In this document: in pieces, positions 8,627 through 16,140 of the stretch | Position numbering within the stretch: the first letter of the stretch is position 1 | Layout of the letters: every line of letters starts with the position of its first letter | Assembly: GCA_944326725.1 (NCBI GenBank) | Contig: CALVFA010000049.1 | Coordinates: forward strand, 1-54,225 | Direction of reading: 5' to 3' | Origin: an uncultured Elusimicrobiales bacterium | GTDB lineage: Bacteria; Elusimicrobiota; Elusimicrobia; Elusimicrobiales; Elusimicrobiaceae | Length of the DNA stretch: 54,225 nt | Notes under the pieces: generated by a model | What the model saw: only the letters and a program-made list of their open reading frames with translations | Database searches by the model: none | Told to the model about the DNA's origin: nothing | Position numbers and translations under genes: made by a program

Positions 8627-9208
8627 ATGTTACAACATATGCTACATAAAATATGTAGAGATAAAATTAATCTTATTCAACAAAAGGGAGTTGAAATTAA
8701 AAATATTCCTGCTAGTGTGCAGGGAGATAAAATAAGAATATTTTTAGTTAACGAATATCGTACTTTGGCTGTCAATGAAGGTGATAAAATAATTAGGAAT
8801 TTATCTAATGGCGTTCAGGAAAAATATGTCGTATCCAATGCGGCATTCTCTGAAGGATTCCCAGGACAAATACCAGCAAATTATAACATCACGGTCAGAA
8901 AAGAAGGAATTGTGGGGACCCGTATGCCAACACATATTGTAATGGGAAATAATTCCAAAATTATGGTGAACTCTACTGACAACTCAATCAATGTTCAAAT
9001 TACGAAAGATAATATGTGGGAGCAATTGGCGGAAGTAATAAAATTACAATGCAATAATCAATCGGATTTATTAAAATTAGTGATAGAAATGAAAGGAGCC
9101 CAAGGGACTTCAAAATTTAAAGAAAAATATCAGGCGTTTATAACATTGGCTGCTAATCATATGGCCGTATTTGCGCCATTTATGCCCTTTCTAAGCAGTT
9201 TGTTGTGA
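8627..9208 (+). CDS. Uncharacterised protein downstream of the AbiL-like pair
   Basis: 193 residues, not recognised. The start at 8627 is set by the strong AGGAAGGAG five bases upstream. A GTG two codons earlier is too close to that site. The first 100 residues look like a beta-rich fold (GDKIRIFLVNEYRTLAVNEGDKII). The middle holds THIVMGNNSKIMVNSTDNSINVQI, a string of the GNN..I.VNSTDNS type that I associate with the linker of several phage-defence or effector proteins. The C-terminal 70 residues are helical and end in hydrophobic MAVFAPFMPFLSSLL, a possible membrane or multimer helix. It has its own 140-base upstream gap, so it may be a separate unit. Its 3' end overlaps the convergent nuclease gene by 52 bases. 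Confidence 0.6.
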   Translation: MLQHMLHKICRDKINLIQQKGVEIKNIPASVQGDKIRIFLVNEYRTLAVNEGDKIIRNLSNGVQEKYVVSNAAFSEGFPGQIPANYNITVRKEGIVGTRMPTHIVMGNNSKIMVNSTDNSINVQITKDNMWEQLAEVIKLQCNNQSDLLKLVIEMKGAQGTSKFKEKYQAFITLAANHMAVFAPFMPFLSSLL

Positions 9209-9660
9209 CAGGTGGGCCGAAGGGTTTTGGTTCCACCATCATAAGGTATGCCATAGCCGTTCTTGATAAGTTCTCGCGCGAGATCCCGCTTGTTGACGTT
9301 CACATCACAAAGTAGCCGGAAATATTTATCTCGTCCACAATTGTACAATAGAATTTTACCGCTTTTAAGGAAGCGTTCACTATATTCCTTGGCTTGCTTG
9401 GCTCGGGCTTTCGTTTCTGCCGTTCCGCCTTTCATTTCGGGGCAATCTACACCTCGTACGCGTATAGGAATATGTTGGCAAAAAACAGCCATATTGCAAG
9501 AAGATATATCTACGTAAAATGTGTCCCCATCATATACTGATTTCAAAGTAACTTGATTAAAATCATCAGCAGTTGCTGGTTCCTGTATTGTGTTCATATG
9601 GGAACAACCGGTTAACAGCAGTATTCCAACCGCTAGGGGCAATATTCTATTGCTAAACAT
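9157..9660 (-). CDS. Staphylococcal-nuclease-like (SNase/TNase) lipoprotein
   Basis: 167 residues. A lipoprotein signal peptide ends at the lipobox LLTGC, with the lipidated Cys at residue 19. The SNase domain keeps the catalytic pattern: VYDGDTFYVD, then IRVRGVDCPE (Arg, Asp and Glu of the active site) and RDKYFRLLCDV (second Arg). The tail ARELIKNGYGIPYDGG is typical of these small nucleases. A Ca2+-dependent nuclease tethered to an envelope membrane is expected. The upstream region carries the island motif described at 9691-9721. A small Cys/His peptide often associated with such nucleases lies at 15592 under the same motif. The 3' end overlaps the convergent upstream gene by 52 bases. Confidence 0.87.
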   Translation of the reverse strand: MFSNRILPLAVGILLLTGCSHMNTIQEPATADDFNQVTLKSVYDGDTFYVDISSCNMAVFCQHIPIRVRGVDCPEMKGGTAETKARAKQAKEYSERFLKSGKILLYNCGRDKYFRLLCDVNVNKRDLARELIKNGYGIPYDGGTKTLRPTCHNKLLRKGINGANTAI

Positions 9661-9690
9661 ACAAAAACCTCTATGTTTAAATGTGTTTTC

Positions 9691-9721
9691 TAAATATATT
9701 TAAATCTGGCATTTTTTGACA
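9691..9721 (-). promoter_or_regulatory. Island promoter motif, copy D, upstream of the SNase lipoprotein
   Basis: Read on the minus strand: TGTCAAAAAATGCCAGAT, with GCCAG followed nine bases later by the -10-like TATTTA. The same motif and the same nine-base distance to a -10-like box occur at 15439, 15528 and 16708 on the plus strand. The nuclease ATG is about 30 bases beyond the -10 box. Confidence 0.6.
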
Positions 9722-9746
9722 ATTTGTACTGGAAATAAGATACAAT
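9716..9746 (+). promoter_or_regulatory. Promoter of the FHA-like/kinase operon, overlapping motif D
   Basis: A perfect TTGACA at 9716-9721 is followed by GATACAAT (17 bases to GATACA, 19 to TACAAT). The ATG at 9756 is only nine bases after the -10 region and no ribosome site is visible, which suggests a leaderless or nearly leaderless mRNA. The -35 box lies inside the divergent motif D, so the two promoters would compete. Confidence 0.5.
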
Positions 9747-9755
9747 GAAATTATT

Positions 9756-11591
9756 ATGAATCTGGCCATACCCACAAAACGAGATTTTCAAGAGAATCGC
9801 AAGCAAGCAGAATATGCTCTGTTAGAGTATGTTGCACTGGTGGTCTTTCCATGCAATAAGGAGAGCGATGAAAGGGCCTCCCGGTTTTGTGAATTATGGC
9901 AAAGCGGTTCTATCGATTTACAGGGATTCTGGGGTAAATACGGTGAAATTAGCGAACACGAGAAAGAGTTTGCGGACTTTTGCGTATCCAAGATAGGGAA
10001 AGGCGAAGATTGGGAACAAGGCCCACAAGCGGGAGTTGTTTCAGAAGATGTTTCCGACAGAGAAGGCAAATCAGGTAACGAAGAAGTAGATGCGGAATTA
10101 TCGCATGAGGCCACAAATGTAGATGACTTTATAGGGCAGTTAAAGGAATTTCTATCGTCATTGCCTAGCAGTACCTTTAACAAATTTTTAGTATTTTTCC
10201 TGTCCACTCACAACTTTATAGTTGTAAATGCAGCCAAATCTCCATCCGACATGCCCAAAGAAGTCCAAAATAGCATGCCGGCTCAAGGAGGGCATTTGTC
10301 CTATGAAACAAAAAGGCTGCATTTAGAACGACTATATCCCTTTTGGGCTTGTTTTGATCGGATTTTAGGTAATAAATACATTTTATCTGATCAAAAAGTC
10401 CAGCAACAACAATATGGGAAACTGTACAAGGCCGCTCACATTACAAACTCAAGCCGTGAGAAGAAAAAACTGGTACAAATTGTAAGTTCTTTTTTTGATA
10501 AGTTTCCTGGTCAATTCGTAGAGTTACAAGAGCCAATTATACAGTCCATTATGCGTGCGCCGTTGCAAACAAGACTGCAGGATTTGCCCAAACAGGCAAT
10601 AAGCCGCAGAGATCAAATGCATATCATCTTGCCGGAAGTATTTAAGGGATGTTTTCAATACGACAGAGAGCGACTACTCCTGATAAGAAATGAGTTTATT
10701 AAAACCGAAAAAGCGCCCATAAATGATGCTTATTTAGAACATAGACGAACTTGTGCCAAGTGTAAGCACGCCGAAGAATCCATGCGCGAAGTGATGGAAT
10801 ACCGCTATGGTCGCTTGCAAGAAATAATGAATAAGCCAATTTATCCTATTCATAAACCTAATGAGGGACAGTTAAGTGCCACAACCCCTAAAGAATTAGT
10901 GCAGTATTACGAAGAACGCTATAAGAAAACTCCCTACGAATTACACAAATATTATTTGGCGTTAGCATACAAACGAAATGGCGAAATTGAAAAAGCTAAT
11001 ACTTTACTGATGTCTAATGAAACTATTGCCCCTTCTACAAATCCAACTATGGGAACAGTTATATCTGTATATTGTGCTTGTGGCAAAGAAGATGAATATC
11101 ACTTGAATGCGTTGCGTTCCCCTAAAATCGCTATTGGGCGATTAGATGAAGAAGATCCGCTGGATATTCCACAAATTAGTGTGTGCCAACCGGACGGGCT
11201 AGCTATGTCGCGCGACATGTTAACGCTTGAATATCAGGCAAACAGGCAAGATTGGTTGGTGCATCCCAAAAAAGAACAAGAAGGAAATTTGTGGTTTTTA
11301 TCCCAAGATAAGTTGTTTAATTTATTAGACAGACAAATTGGTACTTCCGGAGAGCTGAATATTGATTTTGCGGAAAGTTTTGAACCGCTAACGCATGATG
11401 TCTGGCTATCGGACATTACCGGAATTGGAGTATTTTGGGAAGGATCGGTATTGTTTGCAGGGCAATTGTTAAAAGGAGCAAAGCACCCCTTGTTAGGGCA
11501 GTTGCCGGTAGGGTGGTACATAGAAGTAAAGGCACAGCGCCGCAGCAAAACTATTATGAAGAGCTTTGCCGAGAAATCATTTGTAGAGTAA
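9756..11591 (+). CDS. Large uncharacterised protein with a possible C-terminal FHA-like domain, paired with a Ser/Thr kinase
   Basis: 611 residues, family not recognised. Residues 1-170 are helical and acidic, and the middle is helical with a CxxC (RTCAKCKHA). A short TPR-like stretch, YELHKYYLALAYKRNGEIEKANTLL, lies around residue 400-430. From residue 457, KIAIGR, then AMSRDMLTLEY and DWLVHPKK, resemble the GR....SR.H....W core of an FHA phosphothreonine-binding domain, with the usual His replaced. This reading is tentative. It is three bases upstream of a Ser/Thr kinase gene, and kinase-FHA pairing is common, which supports the idea. The start has no ribosome site and is taken because the only other nearby ATG (9744) hits a stop after four codons. 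Confidence 0.55.
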   Translation: MNLAIPTKRDFQENRKQAEYALLEYVALVVFPCNKESDERASRFCELWQSGSIDLQGFWGKYGEISEHEKEFADFCVSKIGKGEDWEQGPQAGVVSEDVSDREGKSGNEEVDAELSHEATNVDDFIGQLKEFLSSLPSSTFNKFLVFFLSTHNFIVVNAAKSPSDMPKEVQNSMPAQGGHLSYETKRLHLERLYPFWACFDRILGNKYILSDQKVQQQQYGKLYKAAHITNSSREKKKLVQIVSSFFDKFPGQFVELQEPIIQSIMRAPLQTRLQDLPKQAISRRDQMHIILPEVFKGCFQYDRERLLLIRNEFIKTEKAPINDAYLEHRRTCAKCKHAEESMREVMEYRYGRLQEIMNKPIYPIHKPNEGQLSATTPKELVQYYEERYKKTPYELHKYYLALAYKRNGEIEKANTLLMSNETIAPSTNPTMGTVISVYCACGKEDEYHLNALRSPKIAIGRLDEEDPLDIPQISVCQPDGLAMSRDMLTLEYQANRQDWLVHPKKEQEGNLWFLSQDKLFNLLDRQIGTSGELNIDFAESFEPLTHDVWLSDITGIGVFWEGSVLFAGQLLKGAKHPLLGQLPVGWYIEVKAQRRSKTIMKSFAEKSFVE

Positions 11592-11594
11592 ATT

Positions 11595-12938
11595 ATGCCT
11601 AAAACTCAATACATACAACAAAAAGAAAAATCACAACCCTTGTTTATGAAACGCGGGGATATTTTGTCTGAATTTTTTGAAATATCCGACAAAGCCCGCG
11701 AAGGTGGTATGGGAGATGTTTTCTTCTGCCGAGATAGAAGGGATAATAAGTTTTACGTGTTGAAGACTTCCTCCAAAGCATCCGGTACAGATGAACAATT
11801 GTTTACCAAAGAATGCAAGTTCGTACTTCATTTATGGAAAAATCCTTATGTGGCTTATGCTAAAACCGTTCTTTCCGATGCTGAACATTTGTATATTGTG
11901 ATGGAATTTGTTGGGAAACAACCCTATAACTTGCAAGAAGCGGTGCAAGGGGAAACATTGGCCCGTGTGATGAATAAAACCCAGATTGAACCGAAACAGG
12001 CACTCATTTGGGCAATTCAGTTCTGCCAAGGTATGCAATTTCTGAATAATGCCGGTATGGAATCTCATAAAGATATTAAACCGGATAATATTCTAATTAC
12101 CTCGCAAAATGATATTAAAATTACGGATTTTGGCCTTGCAGGTACGGAGAAAAAAGGTGGCACGGTCGGTTATCGTCCGCCCGAATATTTTTCAAAGGAA
12201 GGACGGCTAACAGTTACCAGTGACATTTACTCATTTGGGCTCGTTCTTTATCAAATGTTAAATGGCAATAAACCGTTGCCGAATGTAACAAAATGGGATG
12301 AAGATGCCCAAAGATATGAATATATCCGTACGGATTCTATCCAAAGTGTTCATTGCCAAGATATTATTACGAAATGTTTAGCAGATAATCCGGCAGATCG
12401 TTATCAGGATTTCTATGAACTGGAAAAGGGTTTGTCGGATTATTTAAAAAAGCATTATAGTGAATATGTTTTCCCTAAAAAAGCTGCGGAAAAAATGACG
12501 GCCAGTGATTATTTCTTAAAAGGGCTTGGATATTATCAGTTAAAAGAAAATCTATGGGCATTTTTATTGTTCTCTTTGGCTATTTTTGAGGACCCCAAGA
12601 TGGCAGAAGCATATTATTATAGATCTAAGATTTCTGTTTTTCCTTGGCCCATTCGTGCCTTGCTTATAGTGCTGTTACTTGGCCTATTATTAACAATACC
12701 ACTATGGTTGTATGTAGCTGTGACACATCCTTTTGCTGCTTTTTGGTGGAATTGGATATTAACAGCAGGAATCTATTTCGCAATAGGATTCGTATGGTTG
12801 TTATATCAGTTCTCAAAAACTTTAGGATGGCGAGCATGGAAAGGTTTATGGTTTTTGGGAAAGAATATATATACTATTGTCTTTGGGCGAGATTATGCCA
12901 AAGCTTGTAAGTTGAACCCCTCCTATAGGACTCAATAA
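11595..12938 (+). CDS. Membrane-anchored Ser/Thr protein kinase (Hanks type)
   Basis: 447 residues. The kinase domain spans about residues 27-290: Gly-rich loop AREGGMGDVFF, ATP-binding Lys in FYVLKTSS, hinge YIVMEFVGK, catalytic HKDIKPDNILI (about 157), DFG at about 178-180, and YRPPEYF as the APE equivalent. The HRD Arg is replaced by Lys, and the Asp and Asn needed for catalysis are kept. A short TPR-like segment follows (ASDYFLKGLGYYQLKENLWAFLLFS), then two hydrophobic helices at about 345-412 (PIRALLIVLLLGLLLTIPLW and FAAFWWNWILTAGIYFAIGF). The kinase therefore faces the cytoplasm. It is probably co-transcribed with the FHA-like gene three bases upstream. No phosphatase gene lies nearby. 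Its last seven bases overlap the convergent RDD gene. Confidence 0.9.
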   Translation: MPKTQYIQQKEKSQPLFMKRGDILSEFFEISDKAREGGMGDVFFCRDRRDNKFYVLKTSSKASGTDEQLFTKECKFVLHLWKNPYVAYAKTVLSDAEHLYIVMEFVGKQPYNLQEAVQGETLARVMNKTQIEPKQALIWAIQFCQGMQFLNNAGMESHKDIKPDNILITSQNDIKITDFGLAGTEKKGGTVGYRPPEYFSKEGRLTVTSDIYSFGLVLYQMLNGNKPLPNVTKWDEDAQRYEYIRTDSIQSVHCQDIITKCLADNPADRYQDFYELEKGLSDYLKKHYSEYVFPKKAAEKMTASDYFLKGLGYYQLKENLWAFLLFSLAIFEDPKMAEAYYYRSKISVFPWPIRALLIVLLLGLLLTIPLWLYVAVTHPFAAFWWNWILTAGIYFAIGFVWLLYQFSKTLGWRAWKGLWFLGKNIYTIVFGRDYAKACKLNPSYRTQ

Positions 12939-13441
12939 TTAAGCAAGATAGCGCCAATCCATAGTGCTAGTGGAACGAAAAGGAGAATTGCTGTTAGGAT
13001 AATGATACTATACCTAATTTGACGTAAGGGACGGTGTGCATTTGCAACATATTCATCATTTTTTACTACGATGCTGTCACATAAAAAATCATATAATCCT
13101 TGTTTTTGGGGAGAAAAGAAATACATAAATGCTCCCCATGGGCAAAAGGATAATAAACTTCCTCTATAGCAGGCTCGCCAAAAAGATAATGTATTCCCTT
13201 GTATATCAACGGTCCTAATTTTGAGTAATTTTTGCCCTAAAGTTGCTTGCCAACGAGAAGATTGTAAGAACGGAAAGTTAAATATAGTCCATACGATAAA
13301 TATGGTATAACCTATCAATTGTACTGAATAAAAGCTATCAACATATGGAGCAAGTAGAAACATAGTCCCACGTAATATCATTTGGCCCAATACAAAATCA
13401 ATCAAATAGGAAAGGATTCTCTTTTGATATGAAGCGTACAT
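12932..13441 (-). CDS. RDD family membrane protein
   Basis: 169 residues with three to four hydrophobic helices. The N-terminal ASYQKRILSYLIDF is the RDD-type start (Arg-Asp-Asp in the family, here R...D). WQATLGQKLLKIRTVD, LSFWRACYRG and KQGLYDFLCDSIVV are the standard second half of the domain. A last helix (IRYSIIILTAILLFVPLALW) is added at the C-terminus. Some RDD proteins act as Na+(Li+)/H+ antiporters, but most have no known role. The gene begins four bases after the ankyrin gene stop, so it is the second gene of a two-gene minus-strand operon. Confidence 0.85.
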   Translation of the reverse strand: MYASYQKRILSYLIDFVLGQMILRGTMFLLAPYVDSFYSVQLIGYTIFIVWTIFNFPFLQSSRWQATLGQKLLKIRTVDIQGNTLSFWRACYRGSLLSFCPWGAFMYFFSPQKQGLYDFLCDSIVVKNDEYVANAHRPLRQIRYSIIILTAILLFVPLALWIGAILLNY

Positions 13442-13445
13442 ATGG

Positions 13446-15368
13446 TTATTTTACCTTTTTGTCCGTCATTTGTTCCTGAGATAATTTTTCTTCGAGCAGT
13501 TTTAAAATTTCAGGATCATTTGTGTCTTTTGCAATGGCTAATGCATCTCTGCCTTTATTATTTTTGTGATGGATATCAGCTCCAGCATCTAGTAACACTT
13601 TAACAATAGGAGCATGCCCAGGCAAACTTACAGCCCAAAGTAGAGGTGTTTTGTTCTCATTATTAGTTTCGTTAACATTTGCACCATGCTGTATTAAAAT
13701 TTTAGCTATTTCAGCATGTTTTTGAGCTGCATCTTGTGGCAATGGATCTGTTTTTATTCCATCTTTTTCCATATCTTTAATTAAATTGATTTGGAAGTAT
13801 AGTGTAGATGCTCTAAACAAAGGAGTTGTCCCATATATATTTTTCAGGTTAATTTTAGCTTTATATTTTAATAGTTCCTCTACAATTTCTTTGTTATTAT
13901 ATCCGGAGGCAATTAGCAATGGAGGATTGGTTTCTGGAGAAAAAGCATTAACATCGGCTCCAGCCTGTAACAACATTCTTACCATTTCTAAAGATTGATA
14001 ACCAACTGCCCACATCAGTGGGGTAATTTTTTGAGAATCAGGAGTATTAACATCAGCTCCGGTTTGTATTAATTCTTGTACCAAAGAAGGATTTTCTGCA
14101 TGAATTGCTAATAACAAAGGAGTCATATCTTCTACAACAGTTTGTTCTTTGGCCAGAGTTTTTCCCTTCGTTTGATATGTCTCGGGTAAATCAGTAATTA
14201 CAGTAATAGGTGTGTGGCGTAGCATATTAACATTGGAACCGGGTGCCCCAGATTTTAACAATATATGTGCGATTTCGGGATGTTCTCCGTCTATGGCCCA
14301 TGTGAAGGCAGATTTGCCTTGATTATCCAATAAATTGGGATTGGCCCCTTTTGCCAATAATACTTTTACTGATTTAATAAGCCCTCGTTTAGAGGCCCTC
14401 ATTAGTGGAGTAAGGCCCTCGATATTCTTTTCATCGATCTGAGAGTTATTTTTTGATAGCAATTTAACGGTTTTAGGTAAATCATCAGAACTGACAGCCC
14501 ACATTAAAGCTGTGTTTCCATTTATATCCTTAAGATGAATGTTAGCCCCAGATTTTAATAATGCTTTGATTGCTTGGTTGGATCCTAAAATAGCCGCTCG
14601 CATTAAAGGGGTTTCCCCTTTTTTTTGATTAACGATATTAGGGTCCATGCCTTGTTTGATAAGCGCATGAATTAAATTAATATCGTTGTGCATGGCCGCC
14701 AAATGTAAAGGAGTTAGGCCGTATTCATCGACTAATGCTGTATTTAGCTGAGGAAAAGATTTTATTTTTACCTTGTTTATCCGTGTAAATACAGTATTTC
14801 CGTTCTTATCTACAATGTTGATATCAGCTCCAGCTTGTAATAGAAGTTCTACAGCTCTTTTCCTTCCCATAAGAGCCGCCCACATTAGAGGGGTTTGAAG
14901 GTCGTTATCTTGCGTATTTATGTCCGCATGAGCAGAAATCAATTGTTGCAATGCACCAATATTTCCTGAGCTAGCAGCCCAACTTAATGCTGTTCTTCCT
15001 TCCTTGTCTCTTATCTCCATGTCTGCCCCGTATTTTAGGAGTAATTCTATCGATTCTTCCGGTGCATTTCCAAACATAAGAGCAGTCCATCCGTCGTCAT
15101 CTTGGGCATTAATATTAGATGTATCTTTTTTCAATAACATTTCTAAAATATTAGGATTTTTAATAGCCATCATGAGTAGAGTTTCATGTGTAATTGGATG
15201 AACCACGAGAACATCTGCTCCTTGTGCAAGTAATTTCTTAACACGGGCTTTATTCCCGGTAGAAACAGCTTTCATGAGAGGTGTTATGGCCGGATTTTCT
15301 TCTCTCGAACACGATACTAAACAAAGTGCACAAAGGCAGCAAAATCCTAAAACTATTCGTCGAATCAT
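13446..15368 (-). CDS. Ankyrin-repeat lipoprotein
   Basis: 640 residues. A lipoprotein leader with lipobox CLVSC puts the acylated Cys at residue 20, although several other cysteines crowd the leader. The rest is a chain of about 15-17 ankyrin repeats with clear cores such as TPLMWAALMGRKRAVELLLQ and TPLLLAIHAENPSLVQELIQ, separated by GADIN-type loops. The repeats would form a long curved scaffold at the envelope for binding protein partners. No enzyme motif is present. It is the first gene of an operon with the RDD membrane protein. Ankyrin genes of this length in an accessory island are compatible with defence, toxin or symbiosis functions, none of which can be shown here. Confidence 0.88.
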   Translation of the reverse strand: MIRRIVLGFCCLCALCLVSCSREENPAITPLMKAVSTGNKARVKKLLAQGADVLVVHPITHETLLMMAIKNPNILEMLLKKDTSNINAQDDDGWTALMFGNAPEESIELLLKYGADMEIRDKEGRTALSWAASSGNIGALQQLISAHADINTQDNDLQTPLMWAALMGRKRAVELLLQAGADINIVDKNGNTVFTRINKVKIKSFPQLNTALVDEYGLTPLHLAAMHNDINLIHALIKQGMDPNIVNQKKGETPLMRAAILGSNQAIKALLKSGANIHLKDINGNTALMWAVSSDDLPKTVKLLSKNNSQIDEKNIEGLTPLMRASKRGLIKSVKVLLAKGANPNLLDNQGKSAFTWAIDGEHPEIAHILLKSGAPGSNVNMLRHTPITVITDLPETYQTKGKTLAKEQTVVEDMTPLLLAIHAENPSLVQELIQTGADVNTPDSQKITPLMWAVGYQSLEMVRMLLQAGADVNAFSPETNPPLLIASGYNNKEIVEELLKYKAKINLKNIYGTTPLFRASTLYFQINLIKDMEKDGIKTDPLPQDAAQKHAEIAKILIQHGANVNETNNENKTPLLWAVSLPGHAPIVKVLLDAGADIHHKNNKGRDALAIAKDTNDPEILKLLEEKLSQEQMTDKKVK

Positions 15369-15438
15369 ATCTTTATTGTAACTTTTTTGAGAAAAAAGTT
15401 TTACAAGTTATATTTTAAATGTAATTTTCCCAATACAA

Positions 15439-15485
15439 TGTCACAAAATGCCAGGAAGCCCCTTTAAGTGAAGGGGCTTTCTTAT
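15439..15485 (+). promoter_or_regulatory. Island promoter motif, copy A, running into a terminator-like hairpin
   Basis: TGTCACAAAATGCCAG, nine bases, then TTAAGT. The -10-like box is the loop of the hairpin AAGCCCCTT-TAAGTG-AAGGGGCTT (15456-15479), which is followed by TCTTATT. Copy B of the motif starts about 85 bases downstream. Copy A may be an inactivated duplicate or an attenuator. Confidence 0.5.
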
Positions 15486-15510
15486 TGTGCGGAATTTTTC
15501 TTAAAGTGGC

Positions 15511-15558
15511 GTTTGTATAGGGAAAAATGTCAGAAAATGCCAGATATGCCCCTTAAGT
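15511..15558 (+). promoter_or_regulatory. Island promoter motif, copy B, upstream of the Cys/His peptide gene
   Basis: TTTGTATAGGGAAA, then TGTCAGAAAATGCCAGAT, with TTAAGT nine bases after GCCAG and GTGTAGG following. The whole 50-base block is shared with copy C at 16694. The ribosome site AAGGAG and the ATG at 15592 follow about 20-35 bases on. Confidence 0.6.
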
Positions 15559-15591
15559 GTAGGACACATTAACTAAATAAGGAGAAGGTAT

Positions 15592-15729
15592 ATGAAGAAA
15601 ATTATTGTATTGTTCGCAGTAATCGGCATATTTGCAGTATCGGCCGTTTCGGCTTATGCCCACAGTGGCAGAACGAATGCTTCCGGATGCCATTGGGATC
15701 ATAGAACTGGTACGTATCATTGTCATTAG
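15592..15729 (+). CDS. Small secreted Cys/His peptide (YHYH-like motif)
   Basis: 45 residues. A signal peptide (MKKIIVLFAVIGIFAVSAVSAYA) is followed by a 22-residue mature part, HSGRTNASGCHWDHRTGTYHCH. The pattern HSGRT..SGCH....TG.YHCH is one I know from the C-terminal ends of secreted thermonuclease-like proteins and from free-standing small proteins beside them. The two Cys and several His could bind a metal. In this island the nuclease domain (9157) and the peptide are separate genes that share the same upstream motif. AAGGAGA lies well spaced before the ATG. The gene is followed 52 bases later by a DUF805 gene. Confidence 0.75.
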   Translation: MKKIIVLFAVIGIFAVSAVSAYAHSGRTNASGCHWDHRTGTYHCH

Positions 15730-15781
15730 TTAACCGGGTGACAAGTAATTGCCACCCAAATCTAAAACGAGGTATAAAAAT

Positions 15782-16135
15782 ATGTTTGTCAATGCATTGA
15801 AATTGTGGAGTTGGGAAGGTCGTATCTGCCGCCGGCAATATTTGTTGGCATTTATATTAATAGTTTTTGGTGTCACTATACTTGCTGCTGGAATCAATGC
15901 TGCTGGAATCGATGGACGAGCTAGCGAAAGAGCAGCTCTAGCACTTATGTTTCTTCTTCAGCTGGCTTTAATTCCCACGCAAATTAAGCGTTTGCATGAT
16001 ATCGGCTGGGGCGGAGAGGTTATTCTATTGGGAATCATTCCCGGTATTAACCTAATCTTGGGTCTTGGGTTGTTAATCTTTTCCGGCACGAAAGGTCCTA
16101 ATGAATACGGCGAAGACCCGCATACCGGTAAATAA
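15782..16135 (+). CDS. DUF805 family small membrane protein
   Basis: 117 residues. The N-terminal WSWEGRICRRQYLLAFILI matches the F.GR.SR.eFW..... start of DUF805. Three hydrophobic helices follow, with the family hallmark RLHDIGWGGEVILLGIIPGIN and the ending GTKGPNEYGEDP. The function of the family is unknown. Members are inner-membrane proteins often carried on mobile DNA. The start is set at the ATG with CGAGG upstream. The frame is open 11 codons further to a TTG without a ribosome site. It is probably co-transcribed with the Cys/His peptide gene and, since no terminator follows, possibly with the structured region downstream. Confidence 0.85.
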   Translation: MFVNALKLWSWEGRICRRQYLLAFILIVFGVTILAAGINAAGIDGRASERAALALMFLLQLALIPTQIKRLHDIGWGGEVILLGIIPGINLILGLGLLIFSGTKGPNEYGEDPHTGK

Positions 16136-16140
16136 TTTTA

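Noticed and set aside
9704-9721. Sigma-54 promoter reading of the motif (TGGCAT....TTGAC)
   Set aside because: Spacing is one base short, the -12 GC is missing, and the orientation does not fit the genes at three of four copies.
9756-12938. Type VI secretion Fha/PpkA module
   Set aside because: No Tss structural genes anywhere in the window.
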